Shown: positions 1 to 9,982, counted from the first letter of the stretch. The stretch: 64,000 nt of DNA from Alistipes sp. CAG:435 (GCA_000433355.1 FR893154.1:93251-157250); one strand, 5' to 3'. The notes: generated by a model from the letters alone, not told the origin. Translations and numbers: made by a program.

Positions 1-1
1 T

Positions 2-763
2 CAGGAGTACAGGCTGATGGTCGGAAAGAACCTCGACGGCTCGTTCGATAGGCCGTTCAGCCCTCTGAAATGGGGAGGCAACTTCACCGAAGGCAACAGC
101 CTGCACTACACCTGGTCAGTCTTCCACGACCCTCAGGGCCTGATTGACCTTATAGGCGGAGACGAAGTGTTCGCAAGCATGCTCGACAGCATATTCACAA
201 TCCCACCGATCTTCGATGACAGCTACTACGGCTTCCCTATCCACGAAATCAGGGAAATGCAGGTTATGAATATGGGGAATTACGCCCACGGCAACCAGCC
301 GATCCAGCATATGCTCTACCTTTACGACTGGTGCGGCCAGCCTTGGAAGGCGCAGCAGCGGATCCGCGAGGTGATGGACAAGTTCTACAACTCCAACTCC
401 GACGGCTATTGCGGCGACGAGGACAACGGCCAGACATCCGCCTGGTACGTCTTCTCCGCCCTCGGATTCTACCCTGTCTGCCCGGGGTCCAATGAATATG
501 CCATCGGCACACCTCTGTTCAGGAAAGCGGTCATCACCCAGCCTGACGGAAGCGTCATCTCGCTTGAAGCCCCGGAGAATTCCAAAGACAACTTCTACGT
601 CAAAGGCGTAAGAATCAACGGGAAAGAGTGGAGCCGGAACTATTTCCGCCATGAAGACCTTGCCGGAGGAACGAAAATTACTTATCTTGTAGGGTCCGAG
701 CCTGACACGGTGAGAGGAACCGCAAAGGAGGACAGACCATATTCATACACTAATGAAAAATAA
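2..763 (+). CDS. GH92 alpha-mannosidase, C-terminal part (5' end outside window)
   Basis: This is the last 253 codons of a glycoside hydrolase family 92 exo-alpha-mannosidase, a calcium-dependent enzyme that trims mannose from N-glycans in the periplasm. The reading frame is open from the first bases of the window, so the gene begins upstream. Family hallmarks are visible: a YTW segment followed by GLIDLIGG, the HGNQPIQHM stretch, the conserved PWKAQQRIREVM, and the acidic GDEDNGQTSAWYVFSALGFYPVCPG block that carries the catalytic-base region. The following GH125 gene starts before or just after its stop codon, so the two are almost certainly co-transcribed. GH92 and GH125 commonly act together on high-mannose glycans. 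Fine linkage specificity cannot be read from this fragment. Confidence 0.93.
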   Translation, partial: QEYRLMVGKNLDGSFDRPFSPLKWGGNFTEGNSLHYTWSVFHDPQGLIDLIGGDEVFASMLDSIFTIPPIFDDSYYGFPIHEIREMQVMNMGNYAHGNQPIQHMLYLYDWCGQPWKAQQRIREVMDKFYNSNSDGYCGDEDNGQTSAWYVFSALGFYPVCPGSNEYAIGTPLFRKAVITQPDGSVISLEAPENSKDNFYVKGVRINGKEWSRNYFRHEDLAGGTKITYLVGSEPDTVRGTAKEDRPYSYTNEK

Positions 764-2345
764 AGTAATGAAACGCACACTTCTTCTGGCTTCGGCCATT
801 TTTCTGCTCTCAGGTACTTTGACACAAGCCCAGGCACCGGACGATGTGGTTCGGCAGGATCACCAACCGGCCGCCGAGCCAACCAGTCTGGCAGCCGATC
901 CAACTAGTCTGGTCGCCGAGCCAACTAGTCTGGCCGCCGAGCCAACTAGTCTGGCCGCCGAGCCTGTCAAAGCGACTGCCACGAGCAACACCAAAACCTA
1001 CGAGTCGCAGCGTCCGGCTCCAGAAAGGCGTCTTTTCCGCTCCGAGGCCGTCGAGAACAAGATCACCCAGATGCAAGGCATCCTGAAGAACCAGCGCCTC
1101 GCCTGGATGTTCGCCAACTGCTACCCGAACACCCTTGACACCACCGTACACTTCGGCAAGGACGACGACGGCAACTTCAGGACCTTCGTTTACACCGGTG
1201 ACATCCACGCGATGTGGCTACGTGACTCCGGAGCGCAGGTATGGCCATACATCCAGCTGGCCAATCAGGATGAACATCTTAAGAATATGCTCGCCGGCGT
1301 GATCAACTGCCAGTTCTCGCTGATCTGCTTGGATCCGTATGCCAACGCCTTCAACGAAGGCCCTACCGGCAGCGAGTGGGAGTCCGACCTCACGGATATG
1401 AATCCTTACGACCACGAGCGCAAATGGGAGATCGACTCACACTGCTACCCGATCCGTCTCGCCTACCAGTACTGGAATGTGACCGGTGACGATTCCGTTT
1501 TCGGAGAGACTTGGCTGAATTCCATCCAGGCCACCCTAAAGACCTTCAAGGAGCAGCAGCGCAAGGATGGCCCGGGTCCTTACAGGTTCGCCAGAAAGAC
1601 AGACCGCCAGTTCGACACCAAGTCCAACGACGGCCGCGGCAACCCTGTCAAGCCTGTAGGCCTTATCGCCTCAGCTTTCCGTCCGTCCGACGACGCCACG
1701 ATGTTCGAGTTCCTGGTTCCTTCCAACTTCTTCGCTGTCACCTCTTTGCGCAAGGCCGCCGAGATCCTCGCCGAGGTCAACCACAACAAGAAACTCGCGA
1801 AGGAATGCCTCGACCTCGCCGCCGAAGTGGAGAAAGCTCTCTATGAATATGCCGTCGTGAACCACCCGAAGTACGGCAAGATCTTCGCCTTTGAGGTGGA
1901 CGGTTTCGGCAACCAGCTGATGATGGACGATGCCAACGTGCCGAGCCTTCTGGCGATGGCCTATCTCGGAGATATTGACATTAACGATCCAATCTACCAG
2001 AACACCCGCAGGTTCGTCTGGAGCGAGGACAATCCGTATTTCTTCAAAGGCAAGGCCGGCGAGGGAATCGGCGGTCCGCACATCGGCTACGACTACATCT
2101 GGCCAATGAGCATAATGATGAAGGCCTTCACGTCCCAGGACGACAAGGAGATCAAATGGTGCGTCGAGACACTGATGAAGACCGACGCCGGCACCGGCTT
2201 CATGCACGAGTCCTTTTATAAGGATGATGCGAGCAAGTTCACCCGCGCCTGGTTCGCCTGGCAGAACACCCTCTTCGGTGAGCTCATAATCCACCTCACC
2301 GACACCGGCAAGCTCGACCTCCTCAACTCCATCAAGGTCAAGTAG
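753..2345 (+). CDS. GH125 exo-alpha-1,6-mannosidase with inserted heptad-repeat linker
   Basis: Metal-independent exo-alpha-1,6-mannosidase of family GH125. Family signatures include YTGDIHAMWLRDSGAQVWPY, the NEGPTGSEWESDLTDM region, KWEIDSHCYPIRLAYQYW and, near the end, GGPHIGYDYIWPMSIMM. Translation may start at 753 (overlapping the GH92 stop) or, more likely, at 768, which gives a cleaner signal peptide (MKRTLLLASAIFLLSG). Between the signal peptide and the catalytic domain (from about residue 90) lies an unusual linker: four copies of a 21-bp unit encoding PTSL(A/V)AE-type heptads, at about 870-953, which runs into a copy of the dispersed GCTCAG repeat (EPVKAT). That linker is not part of the family fold. 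The product is probably periplasmic and follows GH92 in N-glycan mannose removal. Confidence 0.93.
   Translation: MKNKVMKRTLLLASAIFLLSGTLTQAQAPDDVVRQDHQPAAEPTSLAADPTSLVAEPTSLAAEPTSLAAEPVKATATSNTKTYESQRPAPERRLFRSEAVENKITQMQGILKNQRLAWMFANCYPNTLDTTVHFGKDDDGNFRTFVYTGDIHAMWLRDSGAQVWPYIQLANQDEHLKNMLAGVINCQFSLICLDPYANAFNEGPTGSEWESDLTDMNPYDHERKWEIDSHCYPIRLAYQYWNVTGDDSVFGETWLNSIQATLKTFKEQQRKDGPGPYRFARKTDRQFDTKSNDGRGNPVKPVGLIASAFRPSDDATMFEFLVPSNFFAVTSLRKAAEILAEVNHNKKLAKECLDLAAEVEKALYEYAVVNHPKYGKIFAFEVDGFGNQLMMDDANVPSLLAMAYLGDIDINDPIYQNTRRFVWSEDNPYFFKGKAGEGIGGPHIGYDYIWPMSIMMKAFTSQDDKEIKWCVETLMKTDAGTGFMHESFYKDDASKFTRAWFAWQNTLFGELIIHLTDTGKLDLLNSIKVK
850..977 (+). repeat. 21-bp tandem repeat plus dispersed GCTCAG-type repeat inside GH125 gene
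   Basis: Four 21-bp units start at 870, 891, 912 and 933. A fifth, at 954-974, keeps the first half and then reads GAGCCTGTCAAAGCGAC, the reverse complement of the dispersed TTCGACAGGCTCAGCGACC repeat with few changes. At 850-870 the plus strand carries TTCGGCAGGATCACCAACC, a degenerate copy in the opposite orientation. The repeats keep the reading frame and lie in the linker after the signal peptide. Confidence 0.85.
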
Positions 2346-2362
2346 CATTTTCCCTCATTTTT

Positions 2363-2404
2363 GTTGCCCGAGAGTGCAAGCAGACACCCTCGGGCAACAT
2401 TTTA
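2363..2404. terminator. Bidirectional terminator between GH125 and DUF4091 genes
   Basis: Perfect 10-bp inverted repeat GTTGCCCGAG (2363-2372) and CTCGGGCAAC (2389-2398), flanked by T-rich sequence on one side and ATTTTA on the other. It lies between two convergent genes, as expected for a shared terminator. Confidence 0.8.
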
Positions 2405-2474
2405 CCCCATAATCGTCGCCCAAGAGAATCAGCAAGCCCGACAAGATCATTTTTACATAAAAATGATGTTCGCC

Positions 2475-4169
2475 TTATTGTTTGTCGAGGAAGGACTTGG
2501 CGGCGGCGAGGGCTTTGGCCGGGCCTTCTTCGAGGATCTTATCAGAGGTGAAAGGCTTGAGGACTTCGGTCAGTTGAGCGAGTTTGGCCTCGTTGCCTTC
2601 TTTCTGCCACTGGGCGCGGAGGATGCGGACTTTCTCGAAGTCCTGGATGCCTTCGGTGAGTTTGGAGAAACGGACGCTGCCACGGCCACCGGGATAGACC
2701 ACGAAGCAGTCACCGGCAGGCCAGGTGCGGAAACGAGTGTCAGTGAGCGGATCCAAGGTCCAGCTGTTGTAGGCCCAGCGGAGGTAACCGTCATAGTTCT
2801 CGGCTTGGGCGAACCATCCAAGCCATGCGGCCTCGTCAGGATCGGAGATCACGAACATGTTCGGATGAGCCTCCGCGCAGCAGGTGTAGATTGTCGTTGT
2901 CAATCCAAGTTCCTTTCTCCTGGCCTTGGCTGATTCCGGGAACTCCTTCTTAGGAGCGAATCCCTCGCTGAAATCTGCAATCTCATGGTTGATCGGCTCA
3001 TGATAGTTCCCGGCCAATGAAATCTTGAAGCCCGGCTCAATATTACGGATAAGAGAAAGCACCTCCTGCATAGATTCCATAGGACGCTCATCCATCGCTA
3101 TCATAGTCTTCTCGAACCAACCTTTCGATTTCAGATGACGTGCGAAGTCAGCGATGAAAGAGCCCCAATATTCATTGTACTCCTGACTGCCTGGAGTGGC
3201 CTGGATTGTCGTGTTCGAGGAAGTAGCCTGATCGTAATAGTCAAACTCCAACGCCCACGGGATCATTGAGTAGCAGTTGATCTGCTTATCAATTCCGAGG
3301 GAGAACATGAACTCCACCCAACGGTCGAAGATTGTGTAGTCGTAGAGCCAAGTTCCGTCGATGCGGCGGATCTTGGTCACCATCGAGCCGAAGGCATCCT
3401 CTGTCTGGCCATTCCACGGACGGTTCATGATGGTAGCGGTGACGGATTTCTGGCCGGCTTCGGCAAGCATCTTCATAACCGGACGCATCGCCTCAAAATG
3501 AGCGTCGCTCCAAAGGGGAACGTTTTCGTAGCGCGCCACTGAATATGGATTCTGCCACAGATCCAGATGGAAAGCCCAGTCACGGGCCGGCGGCAGGACA
3601 TGACCAGCCACGGTCAGTTCCACATTGAGGCTGCGGGCCTTGGCATTGGAGGAAGTGACTGTCAGTTTTCCTGAATATTTTCCCGGCCTCGCATCCGAAG
3701 GAACGCTCACGGTCATCCAGACCGGCTGCTTTCGTCCAGCCGGAACCGTCATGGAATCATTGATGTCAAGCACGTCGGCCACAAGCACTTCCCCCCACTT
3801 GGACTTGTCCTCGCGGGAGCCGCACTGGCCGTACTTGGTCGTGTCGAGCAAGTCGGAGACAACGTAGCTGACGAATTGTAGACGGATGTTCTCCGCCCCG
3901 ATCAGAGACTTGCCGTTACGCAGGTCAGAGACTGACAGCCGTACATCCTTCAACTCCTCCTCCGACGACACTACGGCCTGCGCGAACACCTTCTCCCCAC
4001 GCCATGCGACATGGTTGAAGGCCTTTTTCTGAAACTCCAGAGACGGGCCGCCGCCGATGACACAATGCGAGCCGGTCGAGGCCCATTCAAGCTTAAAAGA
4101 AGATTGCGGCTGCGCGGCCATAAGAACAGGCAGCGCAACCGCGATCATCAGGGTGACAATATTCTTCAT
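2475..4169 (-). CDS. Secreted GH123-like DUF4091 protein
   Basis: 564-residue protein with a signal peptide (MKNIVTLMIAVALPVLMAAQ) and the layout of DUF4091 proteins, which are related to GH123 beta-N-acetylgalactosaminidases. The C-terminal part has the typical AGDCFVVYPGGRGSVRFSKL followed by TEGIQDFEKVRILR. A central TIM-barrel-like region includes WAFHLDLWQNPYSVARYENV and IAMDERPMESMQEVLSLI. The preceding 100 or so residues look like a beta-sandwich. The likely role is cleavage of amino-sugar-containing glycans in the periplasm or at the surface, but activity is not certain because DUF4091 proteins are biochemically poorly covered. It starts 19 nt after the fumarase stop and may be read through from there. 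Its carbohydrate context comes from the convergent GH92/GH125 pair. Confidence 0.8.
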   Translation of the reverse strand: MKNIVTLMIAVALPVLMAAQPQSSFKLEWASTGSHCVIGGGPSLEFQKKAFNHVAWRGEKVFAQAVVSSEEELKDVRLSVSDLRNGKSLIGAENIRLQFVSYVVSDLLDTTKYGQCGSREDKSKWGEVLVADVLDINDSMTVPAGRKQPVWMTVSVPSDARPGKYSGKLTVTSSNAKARSLNVELTVAGHVLPPARDWAFHLDLWQNPYSVARYENVPLWSDAHFEAMRPVMKMLAEAGQKSVTATIMNRPWNGQTEDAFGSMVTKIRRIDGTWLYDYTIFDRWVEFMFSLGIDKQINCYSMIPWALEFDYYDQATSSNTTIQATPGSQEYNEYWGSFIADFARHLKSKGWFEKTMIAMDERPMESMQEVLSLIRNIEPGFKISLAGNYHEPINHEIADFSEGFAPKKEFPESAKARRKELGLTTTIYTCCAEAHPNMFVISDPDEAAWLGWFAQAENYDGYLRWAYNSWTLDPLTDTRFRTWPAGDCFVVYPGGRGSVRFSKLTEGIQDFEKVRILRAQWQKEGNEAKLAQLTEVLKPFTSDKILEEGPAKALAAAKSFLDKQ

Positions 4170-4188
4170 CCTGTGTATTTGTGTTTGA

Positions 4189-5805
4189 TTAAAGTCCTAA
4201 CTGCTTGAAGAAGTCGTTGCCCTTGTCATCGACGAGGATGAACGCAGGGAAGTTCTCCACACGGATCTTCCAGATGGCCTCCATTCCGAGGTCTGGATAT
4301 TCAACGCACTCGATGCTCTTGATGCTCTCGTAGGAGAGGACAGCCGCAGGGCCGCCGATCGAGCCGAGGTAGAATCCACCGTGCTTCTTGCAGGCATCGG
4401 TGACGACCTGGGTACGGTTGCCCTTGGCGATCATGATCATACTGCCGCCGTGATCCTGGAAGAGATCAACGTAAGGGTCCATACGGTTGGCCGTGGTAGG
4501 TCCCATCGAGCCGCAGGCCATTCCTTCCGGAGTCTTGGCCGGGCCGGCGTAGAAGACTGGATGATCCTTGAAGTACTGCGGTAGATCCTCGCCTCTGTCA
4601 AGTCTTTCCTTAAGGCGGGCGTGAGCGATGTCACGGGCCACGATGATGGTTCCGTTAAGGCTCAGACGGGTGGAGACAGGGTACTGGCTGAGAAGCTTGC
4701 AGATCTCGCTCATAGGCTTGTCGAGGTCAACGACCACGCCTTCGCCCTCACCGGCCTGGCGCAGGGACTCAGGAATCCACTGTGTAGGGTTATCGTCAAG
4801 TTTCTCGATCCAGACGCCGTCCTTGTTGATCTTGGCCTTGATGTTACGGTCAGCCGAGCAGCTCACTCCAAGGCCGATCGGGCAGCTCGCGCCGTGGCGA
4901 GGCAGACGGACGATTCTGACGTCATGTGCGAAATACTTGCCTCCGAACTGTGCTCCGAGACCGATCTTGTAAGCCTCCTCAAGCACCTGTTTCTCCAGCT
5001 CGATGTCACGGAAAGCGCGTCCGGTCTCGTCACCGGTCGTAGGCAGGGAGTCATAGTAATGGGTTGACGCCAGCTTTACAGTCAGAAGGTTCTTCTCTGC
5101 CGATGTGCCGCCGATCACGAACGCGATGTGGTAAGGAGGGCAGGCCGCCGTTCCGAGAGTCTTCATCTTCTCCACAAGGAAAGGCACGAGAGTGCCAGGA
5201 TTGAGGACAGCCTTGGTCATCTGATAGAGGTAGGTCTTGTTGGCCGAGCCGCCACCCTTCACGACGCAGAGGAACTTATATTCCATACCCTCCTCAGCCT
5301 CGATGTCGATTTGGGCCGGGAGGTTGCACTTCGTGTTGATTTCCTTGTACATATCCAGAGGAGCGTTCTGGCTGTAGCGAAGATTCTCCTCGGTGTAAGT
5401 CTTGTAAACGCCCTTCGAGAGAGCCTCGGCGTCATCGAAGCCGGTCCAGACCTGCTGTCCCTTTTCTCCGTGGATAATCGCTGTACCTGTGTCCTGGCAG
5501 AAAGGCAATTTGCCTTTGGCGGACACCTCGGCGTTGCGCAGGAAGCGCAGAGCCACGTATTTGTCATTGTCGGAAGCCTCCGGATCGCTCAGGATCTTGG
5601 CGACCTGCTGGTTGTGTGCCGGCCTCAGAAGGAAGTTCACATCCCTGAAAGCGGCGTTCGCAAGCATAGTCAAAGCCTCAGGAGCCACCTTAAGGATAGG
5701 ATGCCCCTCGAACTCGCCAAGGGACACGCCCTCGCTCGTCAGCTTGTAGTACTCAGTTGTGTCCGGTCCCAGCTGGAACATCGGAGCGTATTTGAATTCT
5801 GCCAT
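4189..5805 (-). CDS. Class I fumarate hydratase, [4Fe-4S]
   Basis: 538-residue iron-sulfur fumarase that interconverts fumarate and malate. It joins the two domains that some bacteria encode as alpha and beta subunits. Candidate cluster ligands are Cys103 (LPFCQDTGTA), Cys222 (GTAACPPYH) and Cys316 (GLGVSCSADRN). The C-terminal half has the beta-type ACGSMGPTTANRMDPYVDLF and GGFYLGSIGGPAA stretches. In Bacteroidales the enzyme usually runs in the reductive branch of central metabolism that makes succinate, though the window cannot show the flux. The gene lies 25 nt after prfB on the same strand with no terminator between, so co-transcription is likely. Confidence 0.95.
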   Translation of the reverse strand: MAEFKYAPMFQLGPDTTEYYKLTSEGVSLGEFEGHPILKVAPEALTMLANAAFRDVNFLLRPAHNQQVAKILSDPEASDNDKYVALRFLRNAEVSAKGKLPFCQDTGTAIIHGEKGQQVWTGFDDAEALSKGVYKTYTEENLRYSQNAPLDMYKEINTKCNLPAQIDIEAEEGMEYKFLCVVKGGGSANKTYLYQMTKAVLNPGTLVPFLVEKMKTLGTAACPPYHIAFVIGGTSAEKNLLTVKLASTHYYDSLPTTGDETGRAFRDIELEKQVLEEAYKIGLGAQFGGKYFAHDVRIVRLPRHGASCPIGLGVSCSADRNIKAKINKDGVWIEKLDDNPTQWIPESLRQAGEGEGVVVDLDKPMSEICKLLSQYPVSTRLSLNGTIIVARDIAHARLKERLDRGEDLPQYFKDHPVFYAGPAKTPEGMACGSMGPTTANRMDPYVDLFQDHGGSMIMIAKGNRTQVVTDACKKHGGFYLGSIGGPAAVLSYESIKSIECVEYPDLGMEAIWKIRVENFPAFILVDDKGNDFFKQLGL

Positions 5806-5830
5806 ATTAATGAAATATTTTTAGTGATTA

Positions 5831-6980
<1,150 letters not shown>

Positions 6981-7008
6981 AATGCCCTCCATTTTTAAAT
7001 TGTTCCTA

Positions 7009-7016
7009 CAAATTTA
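7009..7016 (-). promoter_or_regulatory. Promoter -7 element of prfB
   Basis: On the minus strand TAAATTTG fits the Bacteroidetes TAnnTTTG -7 consensus and lies about 30 nt before the prfB ATG. No clear -33 TTTG is seen. Confidence 0.6.
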
Positions 7017-7251
7017 GTGAATTTATCTCTGATTCGCATCTTATCCATAATGTGTTTTCTTGGATCAAGGGTAAAGCATGGATTCATATATATCTTTTCG
7101 CGAGGTACTGGAGAACGCCATTGACACCCCTGATTGCCATCTCCAAAGACATTTTGGTCTCTAAACGCCACCGAAAGTCTCTACGCGTCCATTTTCGGAG
7201 ACGTTTTCGCCATAAAGCGATGCCTTCGCGACCATTATTTCACCTCTAAGA

Positions 7252-7273
7252 ACATTTCAAACAAATCAAAACA
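7252..7273 (+). repeat. 22-bp sequence shared with 39983-40004 (copy 1)
   Basis: An exact 22-bp match, beginning ACATTTCAAACAAATC, to the intergenic region before the cobalamin riboswitch. Surrounding sequences do not match. Confidence 0.7.
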
Positions 7274-7584
7274 ACTTCTTTGTGTTTTCGAGGATAGATG
7301 TCTTTTGGAAGAAGGAGTGTGCCGGTGGCACATGACTGATGAGGAAAGATAGCCAGACCGAAAAGACAATCAAAGATAACCAAGTTGTTTTTTAAGGATT
7401 ACTTAATACAAGGTTTTGGACTTGATCCTGGATCCTTGGCCTATAGAATTGTGTTCAAAGAACGAATATACAAAATCTGAAAGCAATTCACAACAGGATC
7501 AATCACTATGTCAATTTTTCGCCCATTTCAGCTGCTGGGCTTTTTCAACTCTATAAACAAACGTAAAATTTCTATTGATAAATC

Positions 7585-7614
7585 TTGTAATTATTAGAAA
7601 TATTACTACCTTCG
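7585..7614 (+). promoter_or_regulatory. Possible hicAB promoter
   Basis: TTG at 7585-7587 and TACCTTCG at 7607-7614, one base away from TAnnTTTG, are spaced about 19 bp apart. The position is right for a transcript starting just before hicA. The match is imperfect. Confidence 0.35.
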
Positions 7615-7635
7615 CAATACCAAACAATATGCGAT

Positions 7636-7815
7636 ACGAAGTATGATGAATTTCACGACCTTGTTAAGGGGAATGGCTGGGAAAGGCTAAGGCAGTCTGG
7701 AAGCCACGTGATCTACAGAAAGGGAAGCCGGACTTACCCAGTTCCCTACCACAAAGGGAAAGAGTTAGGCAAGGGGCTTGAAAACAAGATGAAAAAGGAT
7801 ATGGGGCTGAAATAA
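7636..7815 (+). CDS. hicA: HicA-type mRNA interferase toxin with ACG in place of ATG
   Basis: Short HicA toxin, a dsRBD-fold ribonuclease that cuts mRNA. The frame reads YDEFHDLVKGNGWERLRQ, then SGSHVIYRKGSRTYPVPYHK and GKELGKGLENKMKKDMGLK. The GSH catalytic-His motif and the PVPYHKGKELGKG strand are typical. The codon where related proteins have Met (before KY-EFH) is ACG at 7636-7638, and there is no in-frame ATG, GTG or TTG nearby. A nearby ATG (7629) is in another frame and stops after five codons. So the toxin is either silenced by an ATG-to-ACG change or starts at a very weak ACG. HicB follows after 32 nt. The 59-residue length is normal. Confidence 0.8.
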   Translation, partial: TKYDEFHDLVKGNGWERLRQSGSHVIYRKGSRTYPVPYHKGKELGKGLENKMKKDMGLK

Positions 7816-7847
7816 GCCCCATATCACAACGATAAAAGAATTGAGTT

Positions 7848-8252
7848 ATGGTTATAGAAGCGGTTATCGAAAGAGCTACGGACGGAACTTTCAACGTCTA
7901 TTGCAGCAAGGAAATATTCTCTGGAGCCGGCGACACCATCGAGGAAGCCAAGGCCGATATGATGCAGCAGATCAAGTTCTACAAGGAGACTGCGATCGCG
8001 GAGGGATTCAAGTACCCCGCCTTTCTTGACGGGGAATATTCCTTCTCCTACAAGATTGACGTGGTCTCGTTGATGCAGTACTATGTCAATTCGGGTATCC
8101 TCTCATTGGCCGGCCTCGAAAAACTAACAGGCATCAACCAAAAGCAGCTTTGGGGATACATCAACGGAACCAAGCCACGGAAAGCTCAGGAGGAAAGAAT
8201 CGAATCCGGATTCCGGGCGTTGGACAAAGACCTGAACGCCATATTCGCGTAA
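7848..8252 (+). CDS. hicB: HicB-type antitoxin with C-terminal DNA-binding domain
   Basis: 134-residue HicB antitoxin. Residues 1-60 form the partly degenerate RNase-H-like HicB domain (VIEAVIERATDGTFNVYCSK, then GAGDTIEEAKADMMQQIKFY). Residues 75-130 form an XRE-like helix-turn-helix (LAGLEKLTGINQKQLWGYIN then GTKPRKAQEERIE) used for autorepression. It follows hicA in the same orientation. It is intact while the toxin's start is damaged, consistent with an antitoxin outliving an inactivated toxin. A terminator lies about 30 nt after the stop. Confidence 0.9.
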   Translation: MVIEAVIERATDGTFNVYCSKEIFSGAGDTIEEAKADMMQQIKFYKETAIAEGFKYPAFLDGEYSFSYKIDVVSLMQYYVNSGILSLAGLEKLTGINQKQLWGYINGTKPRKAQEERIESGFRALDKDLNAIFA

Positions 8253-8282
8253 TTGTTTGGTAGCATTACTTAGTATGGTGCG

Positions 8283-8314
8283 GCCCTGGGAGTTTCTTCC
8301 AGGGCTTTTCTTTT
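8283..8314 (+). terminator. Intrinsic terminator after hicB
   Basis: Hairpin GCCCTGG (8283-8289) / CCAGGGC (8299-8305) followed by TTTTCTTTT. Confidence 0.88.
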
Positions 8315-8362
8315 GGGTAAGGGCCAATGAAGAGGGTTAATCTTCGTCCGCCCTTACGATTT

Positions 8363-9883
8363 TTATTGGAGGGAAGTGGGTATAACGGGGATTTTAAGGG
8401 GCAATGGCGGAAGATCCGTCCTGATGAGGATGCCTCTCGGAGCGCCGTGGTCAAGAGGGGTGAGGTCGATGGCCTTTGAATATGAACGAGTCACAGACGC
8501 GGACTTAGGATAGGTCTTGCCGGCGGCCTGAAGGGCGGCGCGGAGCATCGTCTCGTTCTCGTCTCCCAACTGGTAGCCGTCCAACGGATTGTCCTTCGCC
8601 TCCAAATCCACCGGAATGCCGTCCGGGATGGAGGCATTGCGGCCGTTGCAGTCAGCGAACTTGCTGATCATCACGTACATCCCCCAATCCTGGATCAGTG
8701 AATAATCATACCTGCTGCTGTAGAATTGATCCGGAGCCAACAAGATTCCGGCGCAATACTTCCCATAGGTCCGTTGACCGACAAGCTCAACATCCATATA
8801 AGGCTTCAGACCTACAATCACCCCTTCCGAAGCCGAGGCCGTGCCACCGGTCACGATGACATAAACCTTGGATATTCCCGGATTGGCGTCCGACACATCT
8901 ATTTTCAACTTCTGCGAACTGATTTCATGAACTGTTGAGAAATAAGTGTTAGTGTCCTCCCCTTGCTTCTTCCAGGCCTCGGCGAGAATGGAATTATACA
9001 CCTCTGTCTGGAATATATCCCCGGCCAGGACATTTGCCATCGGTGCTATCATCGATGCCAACACATTCTCGGTGAAAGCGTAGCCACCGCCGTTATACCT
9101 CAAATCAAGGATAAGTTCATCAATATTCTCGGACTTGAAGCGTCTGAACACATCCGGCAGCGTCCGAGAGGAATTGAGGTCAAACGCGGAATAGGCCAGA
9201 TAGCCGATTTTCTTTCCCGCGACATCGAACGTCTTGTCCACCAGAACAGGATCCTCGTACATATCCACCGCCTTCAGGCTCACAGTCCTGACATCACCAC
9301 TGATGTTGCCGTTCCCATCCAGGCCAGCAACTCCCAAATTTATTGAATATGAATTGAAAGCATCATAAATATTTTCCTTCGTTATAGCCTTGCCGTCAAG
9401 AGTGATGATTATGTCACCTCGCCTAAGTCCCGCCTTATGGGCAGGTCCACCGTTGCTGACACAGCTCACCACAAGGAAATATTCCCCAGGCTTGTTGGTA
9501 ATCCTCCCTGCCTGAAGATCATACCCGTAAGTGATCCCAAGCCCTTGCACAGAATTCTGGAATGACTTGAGGTCATCCGTCAGGACAGTCCAACGGTCCA
9601 CTTCCTTGCCTCCCTCATGATAGCGAATGCCTTTCACCACTTCCATCGGCATTCTGCAAGTGTCCGGATCCAGCCTCGCCAAATCCTTTTCAATCTCCTC
9701 ATTCCAAAGGTAATACGTTTCCAGCACATCGATCGCGTACTGATCCGCCTTCGCGATTTCATGCGTGGGAGCATTTTCTCTCTTATCCGCATCAGTCTCC
9801 ACGCAGCCCGAAAGCCACAGCATCGCCGCGGCAAGCACCACTGCGGTCCCGCACATATTCCATGTCTTCATATTCATTGTCAT
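8363..9883 (-). CDS. S41 family C-terminal-processing protease, lipoprotein
   Basis: 506-residue envelope protease. The N-terminus has a lipoprotein signal ending in LSGC (Cys27). An N-terminal helical S41 domain is followed by a PDZ domain (about 110-205, with the binding loop near GLGITYGYD) and the S41 catalytic core. The core shows LILDLRYNGGG (about 257-267), GGTASASE with the likely nucleophile at Ser350, and RTYGKYCAG with the general-base Lys375. The family cuts unstructured C-termini in the periplasm. Here the substrate is unknown. It is transcribed alone, divergently from murI. Confidence 0.92.
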   Translation of the reverse strand: MTMNMKTWNMCGTAVVLAAAMLWLSGCVETDADKRENAPTHEIAKADQYAIDVLETYYLWNEEIEKDLARLDPDTCRMPMEVVKGIRYHEGGKEVDRWTVLTDDLKSFQNSVQGLGITYGYDLQAGRITNKPGEYFLVVSCVSNGGPAHKAGLRRGDIIITLDGKAITKENIYDAFNSYSINLGVAGLDGNGNISGDVRTVSLKAVDMYEDPVLVDKTFDVAGKKIGYLAYSAFDLNSSRTLPDVFRRFKSENIDELILDLRYNGGGYAFTENVLASMIAPMANVLAGDIFQTEVYNSILAEAWKKQGEDTNTYFSTVHEISSQKLKIDVSDANPGISKVYVIVTGGTASASEGVIVGLKPYMDVELVGQRTYGKYCAGILLAPDQFYSSRYDYSLIQDWGMYVMISKFADCNGRNASIPDGIPVDLEAKDNPLDGYQLGDENETMLRAALQAAGKTYPKSASVTRSYSKAIDLTPLDHGAPRGILIRTDLPPLPLKIPVIPTSLQ

Positions 9884-9935
9884 TCAGAATAATCTAACGT
9901 TTCAGATCATGCCACTACATTGGACACTACAGTAC

Positions 9936-9982
9936 AAAGATATTCAATTTTATTTCTCTTTCGTTTCTTTGTTGTATCTTTG
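9936..9982. promoter_or_regulatory. Divergent promoters for the S41 protease and murI
   Basis: TATCTTTG occurs on the minus strand at 9943-9936 (towards the protease) and on the plus strand at 9975-9982 (towards murI). Both are perfect TAnnTTTG matches. The -33 boxes are weak. Confidence 0.7.

Larger units (their letters stand above)
6981..7635. other. Intergenic region upstream of prfB and hicA
   Basis: About 650 bp with no convincing gene. It has AT-rich sequence, several weak short inverted repeats such as TGTGCC-GGT-GGCACA near 7318-7334, and a 22-bp segment (7252-7273) that recurs exactly at 39983-40004. Short open frames here lack coding character. Confidence 0.6.

Noticed and set aside
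2361..2933. Plus-strand frame of 190 codons opposite the DUF4091 gene
   Set aside because: Shadow of the 3' part of the DUF4091 gene; begins inside the terminator.
7052..7352. Two short open frames between prfB and hicA
   Set aside because: No coding pattern, no start context and no recognisable product.
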